Source: Datisca glomerata (lineage: Eukaryota; Streptophyta; Magnoliopsida; Cucurbitales; Datiscaceae). From it: a stretch of 64,000 nt of DNA. This document shows, one piece after another, positions 46,100 to 57,553 of the stretch (the first letter of the stretch is position 1; every line of letters starts with the position of its first letter). Under the pieces are notes generated by a model. The model worked only from the letters and a program-made list of their open reading frames with translations. It did not search any database and had not been told where the DNA came from. The stretch lies in the NCBI GenBank assembly GCA_003255025.1, contig QANY01002930.1, forward strand, positions 434,001 to 498,000, written 5' to 3'. The translations under genes and the position numbers were made by a program.

Positions 46100-48680
46100 G
46101 TTAAGAGCACAATAACAAAAACAAAAACTGTTACAAAGGTAAGGGCTAAGCCTGAACTTCATCCTCATTCTCATCGATAAATGAAGGACCTGGTCACCAA
46201 CAACAAGACGGGGAGGTATTTCCTTGCTTCTTATTATTGGAGGGATAAGAGGACGAGGTACTTTTCGCTTCTTATTGTTGGCATGATAGGAGAAAGAGGT
46301 ATATTTTCACTAACCTCATTAGTAGGCGGAGACACCTCTTCACCAACCGAGCCCACATAGAAATTTTGAGCAAGCCCTTACAAGGCATCCTCAATATTCT
46401 TCAAATCTAGGGCCTATGTTTGGTCAATTTCAATACAAGCCTCCTTTCTAAGGAAATTGTTAGAGCAAGACTTACTTTAGGAATAACCTTAACAGGCTCT
46501 TATCAAGGTTCTTAGATAGCCCCAGATGATGTCCCTCGTTAGACCTGAGTACTTTATACTTCATCCACTTCATCAATGGGAATTCATCAAACTTACTGTC
46601 CAAATCGACGAGGCAGAACAATAAGCGCATGTCCATTTCGGGATGCGCTTTGACCACTTTGTCCTTACGGGCATCATAGTCGAGCGAGAATTCTCATAGC
46701 TTAACCTTTTCCCACTACTTAGATTTCATAAAGTCATCTACATACTTGGCGCACATCTATATCCAACGCTCCTCTCACTTCTTATCTACCATCTCAGCCA
46801 TAGAAATCTTCTTGATAAGCTCCAACTTTGTTCCTTGTGAAGAAGCTTAGAGTTTAATCTCATTTGCCAATTTCTGCTCCTGAATTTGAAACTTCTCATG
46901 TAGAATACTCTCTTGCTGATGGGAGGAATCCAATTTCCATCACAAGTTGGCAACACTTGTGCTTCCACCTCGATGCACCGACTACTATTCCAGTGTACTT
47001 CCTTATTTGCCTGAGATAGGTCCTCCCATGCTTTCTTTTCTGTCTTAGCATGGACCGGATGTGGCTTAGTGGCCATAAGCTCACGTAAGTCCCTATTATG
47101 CATCTTTTACAAGGTGGCGTGTTTCTTCTCCTCCTCCTGAAGATTCTCCTCAACCTCTTATAGGGCTTGTGTGGCGTTTATCACCTCATCCTCGCAACAT
47201 CCGATATGAGCATTTATGGCATAATTACTATACAAGACCTGCCAAAAATAGTAATTAGTTGTTAATAAAAGACCTCCCTATATTCAGAGATTGGATGCCC
47301 ATATAGGTTAATGATGTTCTGAGGACGGGGTGCCTGAATGATGGGCGGGGAGGGATAAAGGTCTAGGAAGCGGAGCAACTTTTTTACCCTGGCTTGGTGC
47401 CTAGTAGAAGACTACGATTGTTTGGATAGATTAACCAGCTTATTTTAGCTTCGTAGAGGAGCACCATTTAGGAAACTTCATCGTGGCACAAATAAAAAGT
47501 CCATGGTAGGACATGTGATATAGATTGAACGTTGAGAGGAATGGGCAAAGCTGATGCACGTGCTGTCGATTTAGCCCTAGCGTCCTCTATTTGTTTCCCT
47601 CACTCCTTCGCCTCCTTTGCATCCCTCAAATTAGCCGACTCCTATTCTTAGGCCCTCTTCAGCCATCTATACAAGGAAAATGGGCACAAGCGCGGTAACC
47701 TATACAAAAGTAAAAGCCGAACAAGCGCCATTTACTAAATCATTCCATTTTTCTCTAGAAGATTTCTTATCTTTAGGAGAAGAGGGTGGAGAGCAAGACG
47801 AAGCTCCTCACCGATATCACACAAGCATGTCAGGTCAGAAAGTATTTCATAGCTTCACGACATATTGGGAAACCTTAGCAGATGCTCAACCTGTTCAAGT
47901 AAGTAGATATCTTCTTTGTTTTCTTCTTCCCAACTACAAAAAAAAAAAATCAAAGGCCAATCAGAATATCAAACTATTCGATGTTACCTTTTCTCCAAGT
48001 CCCAACTTACTTGTGGTACCCGCACGGCGAGGAACCCAGTACGCAAGCTTCAATTCCCTAGATTACTCTCCTAACTCTTAGAAATAATGAACCAACAACC
48101 CTTTCAGGATTTGTAAAAGGAAGAGATCTTGCTCACAATTACTTTCTCCACTCCATGCCTACTATAGATGTAGTACCAACCGCATCCATTTAGGAGAACC
48201 TTAAGCTGGAACAGGTATTGGAACTCATCCATGGTAAGTACTCTGCGCAGTTAAGACGTTAGAGAATCCAACACCTGATGATGAATCCTACAAGTTTGGA
48301 TGGAGCAGGGCTAATGCTATCCTAATCGAGGAAAATCTCTCCTTTAAGAAAGGATGGATGGGAAGTCTGAGCCTGTATGCATAGGCAGCCATGTCCAGAG
48401 CTGTCCGCACGTCCACCCACCTTGAAAGCAGCTGGGTATTTGCCTTCCTAAGATAACCTCATCTAAATATAGTCAGGAACGTGATGCATGTTCTGAATGG
48501 AGATAAGTCCTCTTTCATGAGGCTAAAAATAATGTTCTTAAGATCCCACAAGTCATCTAATCCATTGGAGCTCGTTGCTTTCCTGATTTAGAATGAGCAG
48601 GATCTCCCTCGATCATGGAAACCTCCTCACCAGACCCAAGGTCCACGAGCCTTTCAAAACTGCCTTTCTTAGACATTCTA
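46100..48680 (-). pseudogene. Antisense accessory ORF of the Tat element ('gypsy-type putative transposase' family)
   Basis: On the strand opposite to gag-pol, coding-like fragments run from about 48,680 (MSKKGSFERLVDLGSGEEVS) down to 46,470. Near 48,240-48,140 a block (DEFQYLFQLK, then GWYYIYSRHGV) resembles the core 'F.YFF.LK......GW.YFS.R.G' of the plant family once labelled 'transposase (putative), gypsy type'. Lower down (47,150-46,480) it becomes Lys/Glu-rich coiled coil (KKAWEDLSQANKEVHW; MVKAHPEMDMRLLF near 46,650). Such antisense ORFs between integrase and 3' LTR are known from Tat elements such as Retand; their function is unknown. Stops and frameshifts show it is dead. Confidence 0.65.
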
Positions 48681-49142
48681 CCAGAAAGAGAGCACGAAGC
48701 GGAAGTAAGAGGACTTGAAGAGAAGTTGTAGTTCCAACAATGGAGATTCAAAAAATCGAAAGATCATAAAAAGGATGGCGAAGAGAGTTGAGAGATTTAT
48801 ACCCCATCTGAGCCCTTATCTGGAGTTGTTAGATTTGTCCAATGATCTGGTCCCCTCTCCTCCCAAATGGTTGGGATAAGCTTGTGCTACCAACTGTCTC
48901 CTCCCGCCCCTAACATGTTCCCCACGACCTTTCGCATGCCACTATGATTACAAACCATGTGCTCCTTAAGCACTAGGCCACAATAATATGGAAGCAAGTT
49001 CCTAGGGGCATAAAAAATTTTGAATATTTTAAAATTGACACCTCGATGTCTGCTCATAAAAATTTCTCCCACGGCTAAGTTAGTGAATTCACCAAGTGTA
49101 AACGGCTCAGCACTTCATGACAGATTGGTGATTGAGGGCAGC

Positions 49143-49805
49143 TGTTGGATGTATTTTCTGGCAGTCCCCGGATGAAGACACGCGTCTTCCATCCCCCTTA
49201 TAAGAAGGAACAGAGCTGTGTTAGGGTGGTGGAGCTAGCTTCCTTTCCACTGACCATAAACAGGCTTGAACTTGAAGGAAGGCTTGATGGTGAGGGGACC
49301 TCAGAAACTTGCAGGTCCGTAAGCTCTAGATTATGGAGCTCGGGGCGCTCAATACACATCAACCTAATCATTGTCAACCCAAAGGAATATTTCACGTAGT
49401 CCACAATATTGGACTCGTAGCCAGCGTGCTCGATCACCACTCTATATGTCAGTTCCTTTAAGTCCCCTCAAGTCTCCTTACGTCAGGTCGGGCGACAAGG
49501 GCATTAAACGCCACCTCCCCTCTCAACCAATGAAAACACTTCAAATATTTTTTAACATCCGCAACATGCCTTGTCAAGGTATGCCTCTTTTATAAACACC
49601 CCCCCTCTTACTCCTTGGATAGGTAGACCCAGCTCAGTCATAGATCTATTATAAATTTCACACAAATATTTAGTTAGGTATTGGAAGCTCTTCGACAAGG
49701 TCTCCACTGGTGGGAGCTTGCATTTGATTCGTTGTCTCCTTTCGTGTGCAGGTCAATCAAAGCACCAGCGCAATACACATGTACTCCCATTTTTAGGCAG
49801 CAATA
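49143..49805 (+). repeat. 3' LTR of the Tat element
   Basis: 663 bp, from TGTTGGATG to GGCAGCAATA. It is clearly diverged from the 5' LTR (many substitutions and several indels), so the insertion is ancient. The terminal CA has mutated to TA. Confidence 0.92.
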
Positions 49806-49810
49806 GTATT

Positions 49811-51596
49811 AATAGTTTTACAATATGATGGGTCGTAATTCTACACTCATGATCATTGGATCAACCTAAATAGTCTATCTACAATTTATTCATTTTACTA
49901 ACATGTACTTATAAAAAATTACCCTCCTAATCCCATTCCTAATTTTTCATGCGAAAAAGGTGTATTGATACATCATTCTTTGTCAACCACATCACAAAAC
50001 TATTTTATAATTTTGGTGTGTTCAAAGTTCAATGTTAAAATAGTTCCCTTAATTCTGCAGCCAAGTAAATTGTCGGCCTATATTTTAATAATATATATAA
50101 TCGTAAGATATATGCTTGATACAAATCTAATCTAAAATTAAAAAGTACCAAATGTTTCCGAGATGTTACGTATATATGAAATTTTATTTGGAACAAACTG
50201 AAATTTTGGTGTAATGAATCATGATTCACATTTATATTATCAAATCATCAAGATGATAATTATTATAATAGTTAGACAAGGCAAGTATATATAGTGGTTA
50301 AACTCAAAATTATATACGCAATTATGAGTTTGAAATAGCATTTTTCAAACCTCGTAGAAATTTTAATTTTGACAAGCAAAATTAATTTTTGTTTAAAAAA
50401 TTTACAAATCTTAAGAGATTAAATGCAAAAGTGACTTAAACTCATAACTTCATAGATCGATGTTACGACTTGACAATACATATGAATATCATCTCCAATC
50501 ATTCTTTCATTTTAAAATGAAACTTTGGGTTGCATAAAAATACTGATGATAAAGTATGGAATAAGTTACCAGTAGAATAACATTATAAGTCAACCGTTAT
50601 GTGGTTGAATTCAGTTTTCTTGGGCAGTTCACACTTCACAGGAAATCTATTATAGGCTAGTACCGCTCTGTAATATTTTACTAATCTAAAATCCAAGTTC
50701 TGTAGAATTGCTGCTGAATCATGAATTCATGATGCCAAAGGTGGAAGTAGTGTATTTTTACATTTTTGTTTTCAACTAAAAAAGCTGGAAAAATACACTA
50801 CTTCCTAGTAATACTATCAGTTTTCTTTCTTTCTCTATTGATTAGTAATATTAAGCATCTAAGGCACTCCATTATTATGAAGCTTACAATGTTATTTAGT
50901 ATTGTTATTAATACATGCGACACCAGATCATCTACACACACCTTCTAATTTATTTATTTTTTCTGTATAAATATCTTTATCATGATTATAATTAGAGTAT
51001 ATACATTGTTAACTCATAATAACGTGGGAGTAAGATATGTAACTCAACTAATCATAAAGGGAGGATATCACCTTGGTAGTCTAAGGTTACAAAACTAAAG
51101 TTGTGTAATTCTCCTCCTTAACCCAAAAAAAAGTCATAATGATACTAAATATGACAGAGCTAAATAACATTCTTACGTAGTATTTTTTTTTCTCAATTAC
51201 TATCTGTATGAGTAATTTTACATTCCAACTAAAAAAATCTACGTTTATCAAGTTGTAGGCCACTTTTTCAATGATATATCATAAATTGATATACAATAAA
51301 TCAACAAATCAGTTTTAAATGGTAAAGTATCAATATATGAATAATTTAACTCCTCACAAGATGAATTTAACTTTAGGTGTACAAAATTAAATGTTATGTA
51401 AAGGAAAGTATTTATGTAAGGTAAACCAAGCGGGTTTTACTGCTTGACCTCAGAGAAAGAGAGAGGGAAAATATTTTGATGGAGCAAGAGACAAAGGTTC
51501 TGAAATTCGGGGAAGATTTTCCATGGAAATTCAACTTTGCAGTGAGTAAAAATGGAATATCCGAGTTTTTCTATATGTGGGATTTTTCAATAGCTT

Positions 51597-51599
<3 letters not shown>
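49811..51599. other. AT-rich intergenic stretch with SINE-like remnants
   Basis: At 50,287-50,370 'tatatagtggttaaactc' and, about 45 bp later, 'gagtttgaaatag' resemble decayed A- and B-boxes of a tRNA-derived SINE. A second candidate near 51,050-51,135 ends in an A-run ('aacccaaaaaaaag'). The right part (from about 51,430) is the upstream region of the DUF1635 gene. Confidence 0.45.

Positions 51600-51686
<87 letters not shown>
51600..51686. repeat. (CT)n(CA)n microsatellite upstream of the DUF1635 gene
   Basis: An uninterrupted CT run of about 42 bp passes directly into a CA run of about 44 bp, 130-220 bp upstream of the predicted ATG. It may lie in the 5' untranslated region or promoter. 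CT-rich tracts near plant start sites can act in transcription, but no effect can be claimed here. Confidence 0.95.
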
Positions 51687-51690
<4 letters not shown>

Positions 51691-51817
51691 CTTGTCTTAT
51701 CTGCCTTAGATTTTAATATAAAGTCTCGAAATCCATCTTTCTTCAACTCCCTAATCGTCTCTTTATCAGTTTGCCTTTCATATCTCCAAAGGAGTAAAGA
51801 TTTAAGAGTCTAAAACC

Positions 51818-53252
51818 ATGGAGGAATTGGGTTCTATGTGGAGCTATCAAGAGGTGGGTCACACTTCATTTGTACTTCTAATTATCATTATTCTTCTCTT
51901 CATATCTCATCTGGCTCCTATATCTCCGTTTCTTTTATTATAGTGTCAATTTTACAGTTCAATATTGTGACTCTTTGCTTTCAGTAGTTCTTATCTGACC
52001 TGTATGATGATTTTTCTTGTCCACTGCAGAAGCATTTTTTGTCTTGTAACAATTCACTAATAAAGTATAATTACAACATGTTTGTCTTTACCAGTCGTTC
52101 GAAAAAGAGAAGGTACAGTTTATTCTATAACATGTTTTGCAGTAATTCTAGACCGACCAATTTATAGCACTGTTTGGCTATTAACATTGGTATCTGCTGG
52201 CTCTTTGTTATACTTCCCCTGTTCTTCCAACTTTGGAATGGTTGGTTTTTTCAATTCTAACAATTTGGCATATATTTGAAACTCTGTATTTACAGAGGAA
52301 TCTGTTTCATTTTCCATAGGACATTGATATAATCCTCTTCATGCATGAGTCTGATGTTGATTTCTCTCCCGCCTGATCAAATGTTTCATTTGGGTTCCAA
52401 TGATTCTATGTTGGAAAAAGTCCGTTAGATTTTCAATCAAGCTCTTGTTCTTTTCTTCAGTATACGAACAATCTGAAATTAAACAACAATGGTTTGAATT
52501 GACAGACCGTAGATGAGTTGAAGCAGAAACTAATCTACACGACCCTTGAACTAGAATCAGTAAGAATGGAAGCAAATGAGGAAATTAGGAATAACAAAGA
52601 GAATTTGAAGAGTTTATTCTATCTTCTAAAGATGGCATGCCAAGAAAGAGATGAAGCAAGGGATCAGCTGCAGAAACTGATGAACAAAGTCATGCTTTCT
52701 ACTCCAACTGATATACCCAGTAAAGCAAATTCAAGTATCACAAAATCAAACAGTCTGTATGAAACACATATTCACCAGTCTCATGGTTCTTCCTCTGTAG
52801 ATTCACTCTTCAACACAGTTTCGTCCAATTTATCCGTTTCCTCAATAGCAGAGATTGATCCAGCTTCTGCTGTAATTGATAAATTTGTAAAGGGAAAGAC
52901 GTTACCTCAGAAAGGAAAACTACTCCAAGCTGTAATGGAAGCAGGTCCATTACTTCAAACCCTTCTCCTTGCCGGGCCACTTCCCCGGTGGCGTAACCCT
53001 CCACCTTTGCAACCCTTTAAAATCCCATCCGTTTCGAGCAGTAGTTATGAGGTTGCAAAAATTAATCAGAAACCAGCTCCTAAACCAAGCTATACCGATC
53101 AGAAGCCTCTAAACTCAATGTCTTATCCCAATATTTCCCGGGTGTCTTCTCTAATGTGTTCAGCATCTACGTTGAACTTTACAAGTAGTCCTTCTGGATC
53201 TTGTTTCAAAGAATCTCTCCTTTGGGCCGGAAAACGACAGAGATTTCAATAA
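51818..53252 (+). CDS. DUF1635 family protein
   Basis: Two exons: 51,818-51,853 (MEELGSMWSYQE) and 52,506-53,252, joined across a GT-AG intron (donor GAG|GTGGGT, acceptor TTGACAG). The product is 260 residues. The N-terminal 75 residues are the conserved DUF1635 block, strongly helical and probably coiled coil (DELKQKLIYTTLELESVR, then LKMACQERDEARDQLQKL). The middle is Ser-rich and low-complexity, with a conserved-looking stretch around PLLQTLLLAGPLPRWRNPPP. The C-terminus ends LLWAGKRQRFQ. The family is plant-specific with no proven biochemical function. The short first exon was chosen because its peptide continues the family start exactly and both splice sites are canonical. No membrane segment or signal peptide. 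The ATL gene begins 550 bp downstream on the same strand. Confidence 0.88.
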
Positions 53253-53611
53253 AATTGGTAAACGTTGTTCATCACTAATTATTGTTTCTCTTTAGCAAAA
53301 TTCAATTTCTGCTGTTAATGGTGTAAATGGCATACTTTTATTTTGTCTACTGAGACTTGAGTTTTTAATAACAGCTATACAAATTTGGCTCATTCTCACT
53401 CACTAACTCTATCATAAATGCCATATTTATAGCTAATTTCACCGCAAAATGACAAAAACTAGGCTACACTTTTAGCCTTGTTAGAAGGAGCTGAAATTGA
53501 AATGAACTAACCAGTCTGACGCGGGAAAAACAAAACGAAGGAAAAGGTCAAAGATTGAGTGAACTTAAGTCCAAATCTGGCATTTCTTCCAATAGTTCAT
53601 CTAAATTCTAA

Positions 53612-53793
53612 ATAACATCACCAATTTCCATGTCCATACGTGTTCTTACTTGGATTTCATCGATCCTGGTATGATCATATTCCTTAGATACATGGGGAAT
53701 CTTTTTCCGACGGAGATATTCAGGAATGACCCTCTTCAATAAATTGAGAATGAGATTTCCATTCAAAGCCTTCGGAAACTCCAACCTGTCTTT
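53612..53793 (-). pseudogene. Coding-like fragment of unknown family between the DUF1635 and ATL genes
   Basis: On the minus strand a frame from about 53,793 to a TAG at about 53,612 reads as plausible protein (KDRLEFPKALNGNLILNLLK, then RVIPEYLRRKKIP, then EIQVRTRMDMEIGDVI). After the stop the frame continues with acidic NLDELLEEMPDLDLSSL. The amphipathic, charged composition differs from the AT-rich non-coding background. I do not recognise the family. It may be a decayed exon or a retro-fragment. It overlaps the presumed promoter of the ATL gene. Confidence 0.35.
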
Positions 53794-53804
53794 CTTTATC
53801 TAGA

Positions 53805-54410
53805 ATGCCATCTCTGCCCCCTTCTCCAGAACCTGATAACTCAAGCTGGAATCCATGGGTGATAGCGACAGTCGCTCTATTCTGCATCGTCTTCCTCATA
53901 TTGAGTTACTTCAGTATATTAAAACGAATCTGCCGGGCCATTAATGACGTAACCTTCGGTCGGACCAGTGTTCGAAGGCGGCTTCTGAATGAGGCTAATC
54001 CTAACGATCCATCGCTGCAGTTTCATAGCCACGGACTGGAATCCTCCATAATGAATTCTCTTCCAATCACAGAGTTTAAGAAAAATGTCGAAGGTGAAGC
54101 GATCTCGAACAACACTGATTGTGCAGTTTGCTTGGGTGAATTCGAAGAAGGAGAATTGCTAAAACACTTACCAAGCTGTAGGCATGCTTTCCATGTTTCT
54201 TGCATCGACACTTGGTTTGAGACTCACTCAAATTGCCCTATTTGCAGATCGCACGTCTCTGATCCCACCTCAAGCCCTGAAGACATTAGTGCTATACATA
54301 CACTTTTCGAAACCCGAAGGAGGGAAAATGAGCTCCGAGAAAGAGCAGCTCATTATCAAATTCTACGATTCGAAATCTTACACAGCTCCGCTCTGTCTGT
54401 TCAGCTTTAG
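53805..54410 (+). CDS. ATL-type RING-H2 finger protein (probable E3 ubiquitin ligase)
   Basis: 201 residues, intronless as most ATL genes are. It starts at ATG 53,805 (MPSLPPSPEP). One hydrophobic membrane segment lies at about 18-37 (PWVIATVALFCIVFLILSYF), followed by a basic stretch (RRRL, 57-60). A GLE motif at 77-79 stands where ATL proteins carry GLD. The RING-H2 is complete: Cys106, Cys109, Cys125, His127, His130, Cys133, Cys144 and Cys147, with ATL spacing C-X2-C-X15-C-X-H-X2-H-X2-C-X10-C-X2-C and the Trp (W137) and Pro (P145) that contact E2 enzymes. The family transfers ubiquitin to membrane-linked or signalling targets, often in defence or stress responses; the target here is unknown. 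The C-terminal tail is short and charged. Confidence 0.95.
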   Translation: MPSLPPSPEPDNSSWNPWVIATVALFCIVFLILSYFSILKRICRAINDVTFGRTSVRRRLLNEANPNDPSLQFHSHGLESSIMNSLPITEFKKNVEGEAISNNTDCAVCLGEFEEGELLKHLPSCRHAFHVSCIDTWFETHSNCPICRSHVSDPTSSPEDISAIHTLFETRRRENELRERAAHYQILRFEILHSSALSVQL

Positions 54411-55625
54411 CCATAAAATTACGTGCATATACGCAGTGCGTTAATTCTGTACCATATACCTTATAAATATTTAAGGTTCGGTTTAATTTGAATCTATTTA
54501 AAAGTTAACCAAACTAAAAATATATATATCCAAAATACTCACATGTGGGACTTTGATAAAAAAAAATACTCACAGGACTTTGATAAAAAAAATACTCACA
54601 CGTGGGAAAAGCAAACAACTCTAAGTAGAAGTGTTCGAGATTTGGTTGGGTTCAGTTATTAGTTAAAATTGAACTAAACAAAAAAATTTGGTTTGCTAAT
54701 TTAAGGATAGTTTAGGATCAAAATCTATATGAATCTCCAAATTAAACCAATTAAATTATGTTTGTTCTCATAATAAACAATCAACAAACTATGCGTCTAG
54801 ATGGGCCACAGTCTCGATAGTTAGCTCTCGCTCTTTTGGTTTAAAAAACGTCGTCAATGAAGACTTGTAAGTACACTATTATGCGTGAAGATTGTAACTT
54901 TCCATGAATTTCCAATTCTCACTATAGATACCTTTTGCAGCTAATCCTCCTCATAGTGCAGTAGTATCATCTAAATGTGCAAATATCATGGCAGGAGCAA
55001 GATCGATCAAATCATCTGCATTTTCTCGAATACTCATATTCAAATACATATGGACTTATTGTTTGTTCATTGGCTTCATATAAATTAGAAAAGACAATTA
55101 AAACAAGAGAATCTTACAAATTCTAACGACCTCTAGTGAACTTTTCAATAAGATTCGAAGCCAAATGAAATTCTAACCATCTTTCAGAGAAAAAAGAATG
55201 AATGGAACAATCCTACTAGTGTTGAAACCATTAGAAAACTTACTTCATGCGTAAAGCCAAAGAAGGTGAGTTGTACAAATTAACAATAGTATGCTAAATG
55301 AGAGAAAGATTTGTTCAATAGTTGGCATGTTCAGTGGTGTACATAACAGTCAAAAAGATGGTTTTGGCTATTGTATGACGAAATGAATTTAAGAATTTAT
55401 TGACATCTCCAAAAAAAGGTACTTCTGATAATCCTGTCGGTATTGAAAACAAGGACGAGAAATATGAAGAGTATCATATTCTATTTTTATCGTATCTAAG
55501 ATGAATCTGAGCTATTCTCGCTCTAATATAAATCATATTAAATACAACTAAATACTCAATAAATAATAAATGAACAAAAATATGACACTAGAGATTTTTA
55601 TTGGATAAATATTCAAATTTTTATT
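54411..55625. other. AT-rich stretch after the ATL gene
   Basis: No gene is visible. At 54,533-54,608 the phrase 'atactcacatgtgggactt' and its variants with 'tgataaaaaaa' repeat about three times (a 25-35-bp minisatellite). The 3' untranslated region of the ATL gene presumably lies in the first few hundred bases. Confidence 0.5.
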
Positions 55626-55629
55626 TTTT

Positions 55630-56186
55630 ACTCAAAAAACCCACAATAATACCGACAACTTCCCCCAATTCAACCAGGTGACCATGAGTAGGACTTCGTC
55701 CATAATATAATCGATAGACCCAAGATGTACTCCTACAAGTAAAGGGGTATTTCTCGCAATAGGTAATTTTTCGTTAAGATAAAGCAAAGTATCAAAATTA
55801 GAATCAAAGAAGAGATATTCTAAAGAATTCAATTTATTTTTGTATGCAATTCCTCTTATATGAGATTGCCTATCATGTATATATGATAAAACATTATCTT
55901 TGTCTAGCGGTTGTTTTCCACCATGGAATGTATACCTCAAGAGTCATGTTTGCAAATGATAATTATATTGAACCATTCTTGCAATTTATTGAAGCATTAG
56001 TTGTGAAAGAAAAGGTCTTCCTAAGGACAAAGGGATTTTTGAATTCACGTCAATCTCAAAATTTCTCTCGAGAACTAAAAAATCAATGGGGTAATAAAAT
56101 TTATCAATTTTGACCAAAACATCTTCTAATATTTCCCTTGGTTTTATACTTGAACGATAGTCTCGTGTGTCCCAATATGATATGTT
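55630..56186 (-). pseudogene. Protease region of an Athila-like Ty3/gypsy element (distal part)
   Basis: On the minus strand the fragment reads as a gypsy retropepsin domain C-terminal half: SIKPREILEDVLVKIDKFYY, PIDFLVLER, then IPLSLGRPFL, the usual 'PLILGRPFL' block. The following TFHGGKQPLDKD continues the polyprotein. It is cut at 56,186 by the CACTA insertion; the upstream half continues at 59,260. No reverse transcriptase follows below 55,630, so the element is truncated there. Confidence 0.82.
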
Positions 56187-57510
56187 CATTACAGGAAAAA
56201 CCTCATTTAGCCAAGAAATTAAATTCGTGGCTAAAAGCCTCCTTTAGCCACAAAGTTAAACTCATGGCTAAAAGCCTCCTTTAGCAACCAACATTTTTTT
56301 TTTGTCACAAAAAGATCTGATTTTCACCTGCAAAAGGAAACAGGTGACACACCATTTTTTTGTCAGGCTTTTGCTGATGAAAATAAAAGTTCCTCGGTAA
56401 AGAGTAAGGTTTTACCAACCAAAACATATGATAGTCGGTAAAGACCCACTTTTCTCGACCAACAAAAAGAATCATCGCTAAAAAATGCCACCAAAACGAC
56501 GTCGTTTAAAGATAATAATAAAACCCTCTCCCTTTCTCAGTTCCCCTCACCCCGTGCGCAGAATCTCCTTTCCCCTCTCACCCTTACGATGAACGAACCC
56601 TCACCCTGTAGCCAAAATCCCCTTTCCCCTCTCTACCCCACGATAGTCCTCGTTGGTATTGTTCTGTATTACATAGAGAGTCAAAATAAGGAACTAGTTT
56701 CACCCTTCAGACGTCTATTTGGATTGATTCTGTGCCCTTGGTTCCCGTTTATTGAACAGGTTTCGTGTTTATAAGATTTAGCGAAGGACATAATATGGTA
56801 AAAGTTTGTGGCTTGCTTCTTTGCATGAGTTTAACTTAATTACTCAATAAATTAGTCCAAACCATTTTTCAATTAAATATCAGAGCCTAATTATTGTTCT
56901 GATTATCAGTTATTATTATTTGACTGTTTCGTGATAATGATCAGATTGTTTCGATTCTCATGTACATTAAAAAAATCACTTGCTTTCGACTAGTTTTGTT
57001 TCTAAATCAACTTAATAATCTGATACCTACTTATATGCTCATTTGACTTGCAATTTATACATTCATTGCTTTCTCCTTTCTTTGACAATTCACTCCCGCA
57101 TCAATGTACAATGACCATTCACTTGCATTGGCATGATGAGAATAATAAATCGCAATCTCCTTAGAATTAATAAGTTTATAAAAGAAATATTTACATGAAT
57201 TAAGGTTTTATTGTTTTAAGGATCTTTTGTTGAAAGTTTCTCTAAATGGTTATTTAATTTATAGAGCTACAAGAAATAGAAAAGAGTTGGATAAAAATAG
57301 ATTGTCCAAGGAGTATATTGATGGTATTTCTTAGTTTATGAGCGTGACCAGTAATTATCTCAATAAAGAGGAAAAAACCTGTTGTCCATGTAAAAAATAT
57401 CATAATTCAAGAAAATTATTTTTAATAGAAGTCAAAATGTATTTGTGTCAATATGGAATGACATTGAGCTATGAGCGTTGAGTGTTTCATGGTGAAGAGA
57501 TACATCTCAC

Positions 57511-57553
57511 GTTGGTGGTGGTGATGATGATGATGATGATGGTGATGAGATGA
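57511..57553. repeat. GGT/GAT microsatellite inside the CACTA element
   Basis: Runs of 'ggtggtggtgatgatgatga' and 'tgatgatggtgatgagatga' type triplets. On the minus strand this gives a poly-His frame with no other support as a gene. Confidence 0.85.

Larger units (their letters stand above)
39612..49805 (+). mobile_element. Ty3/gypsy retrotransposon of the Tat lineage, complete in structure but degenerate
   Basis: The element spans 10.2 kb. LTRs begin TGTTGGA at 39,612 and 49,143. The 5' LTR ends CAGCAACA and the 3' LTR CAGCAATA, and GTATT occurs immediately outside both ends (39,607-39,611 and 49,806-49,810), an exact 5-bp target duplication. In order inside: a primer site, gag, protease, reverse transcriptase/RNase H, a second plant-type RNase H, integrase, a minisatellite, an antisense ORF and a purine-rich tract (GATTGAGGGCAGC) before the 3' LTR. 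The second RNase H and the antisense ORF place it in the Tat clade (Retand/Ogre relatives). All ORFs are broken. Confidence 0.93.

Noticed and set aside
47680..48081. 133-codon plus-strand frame inside the Tat element
   Set aside because: It lies opposite the antisense accessory ORF; its peptide has no recognisable family and a Lys run at a poly-A tract. Kept out as a probable shadow.
51484..51590. Possible upstream start (ATGGAGCAAGAGACAAAGG) before the DUF1635 gene
   Set aside because: The frame stops after about 35 codons and does not join the DUF1635 frame; the exon at 51,818 gives the family N-terminus with canonical splice sites.
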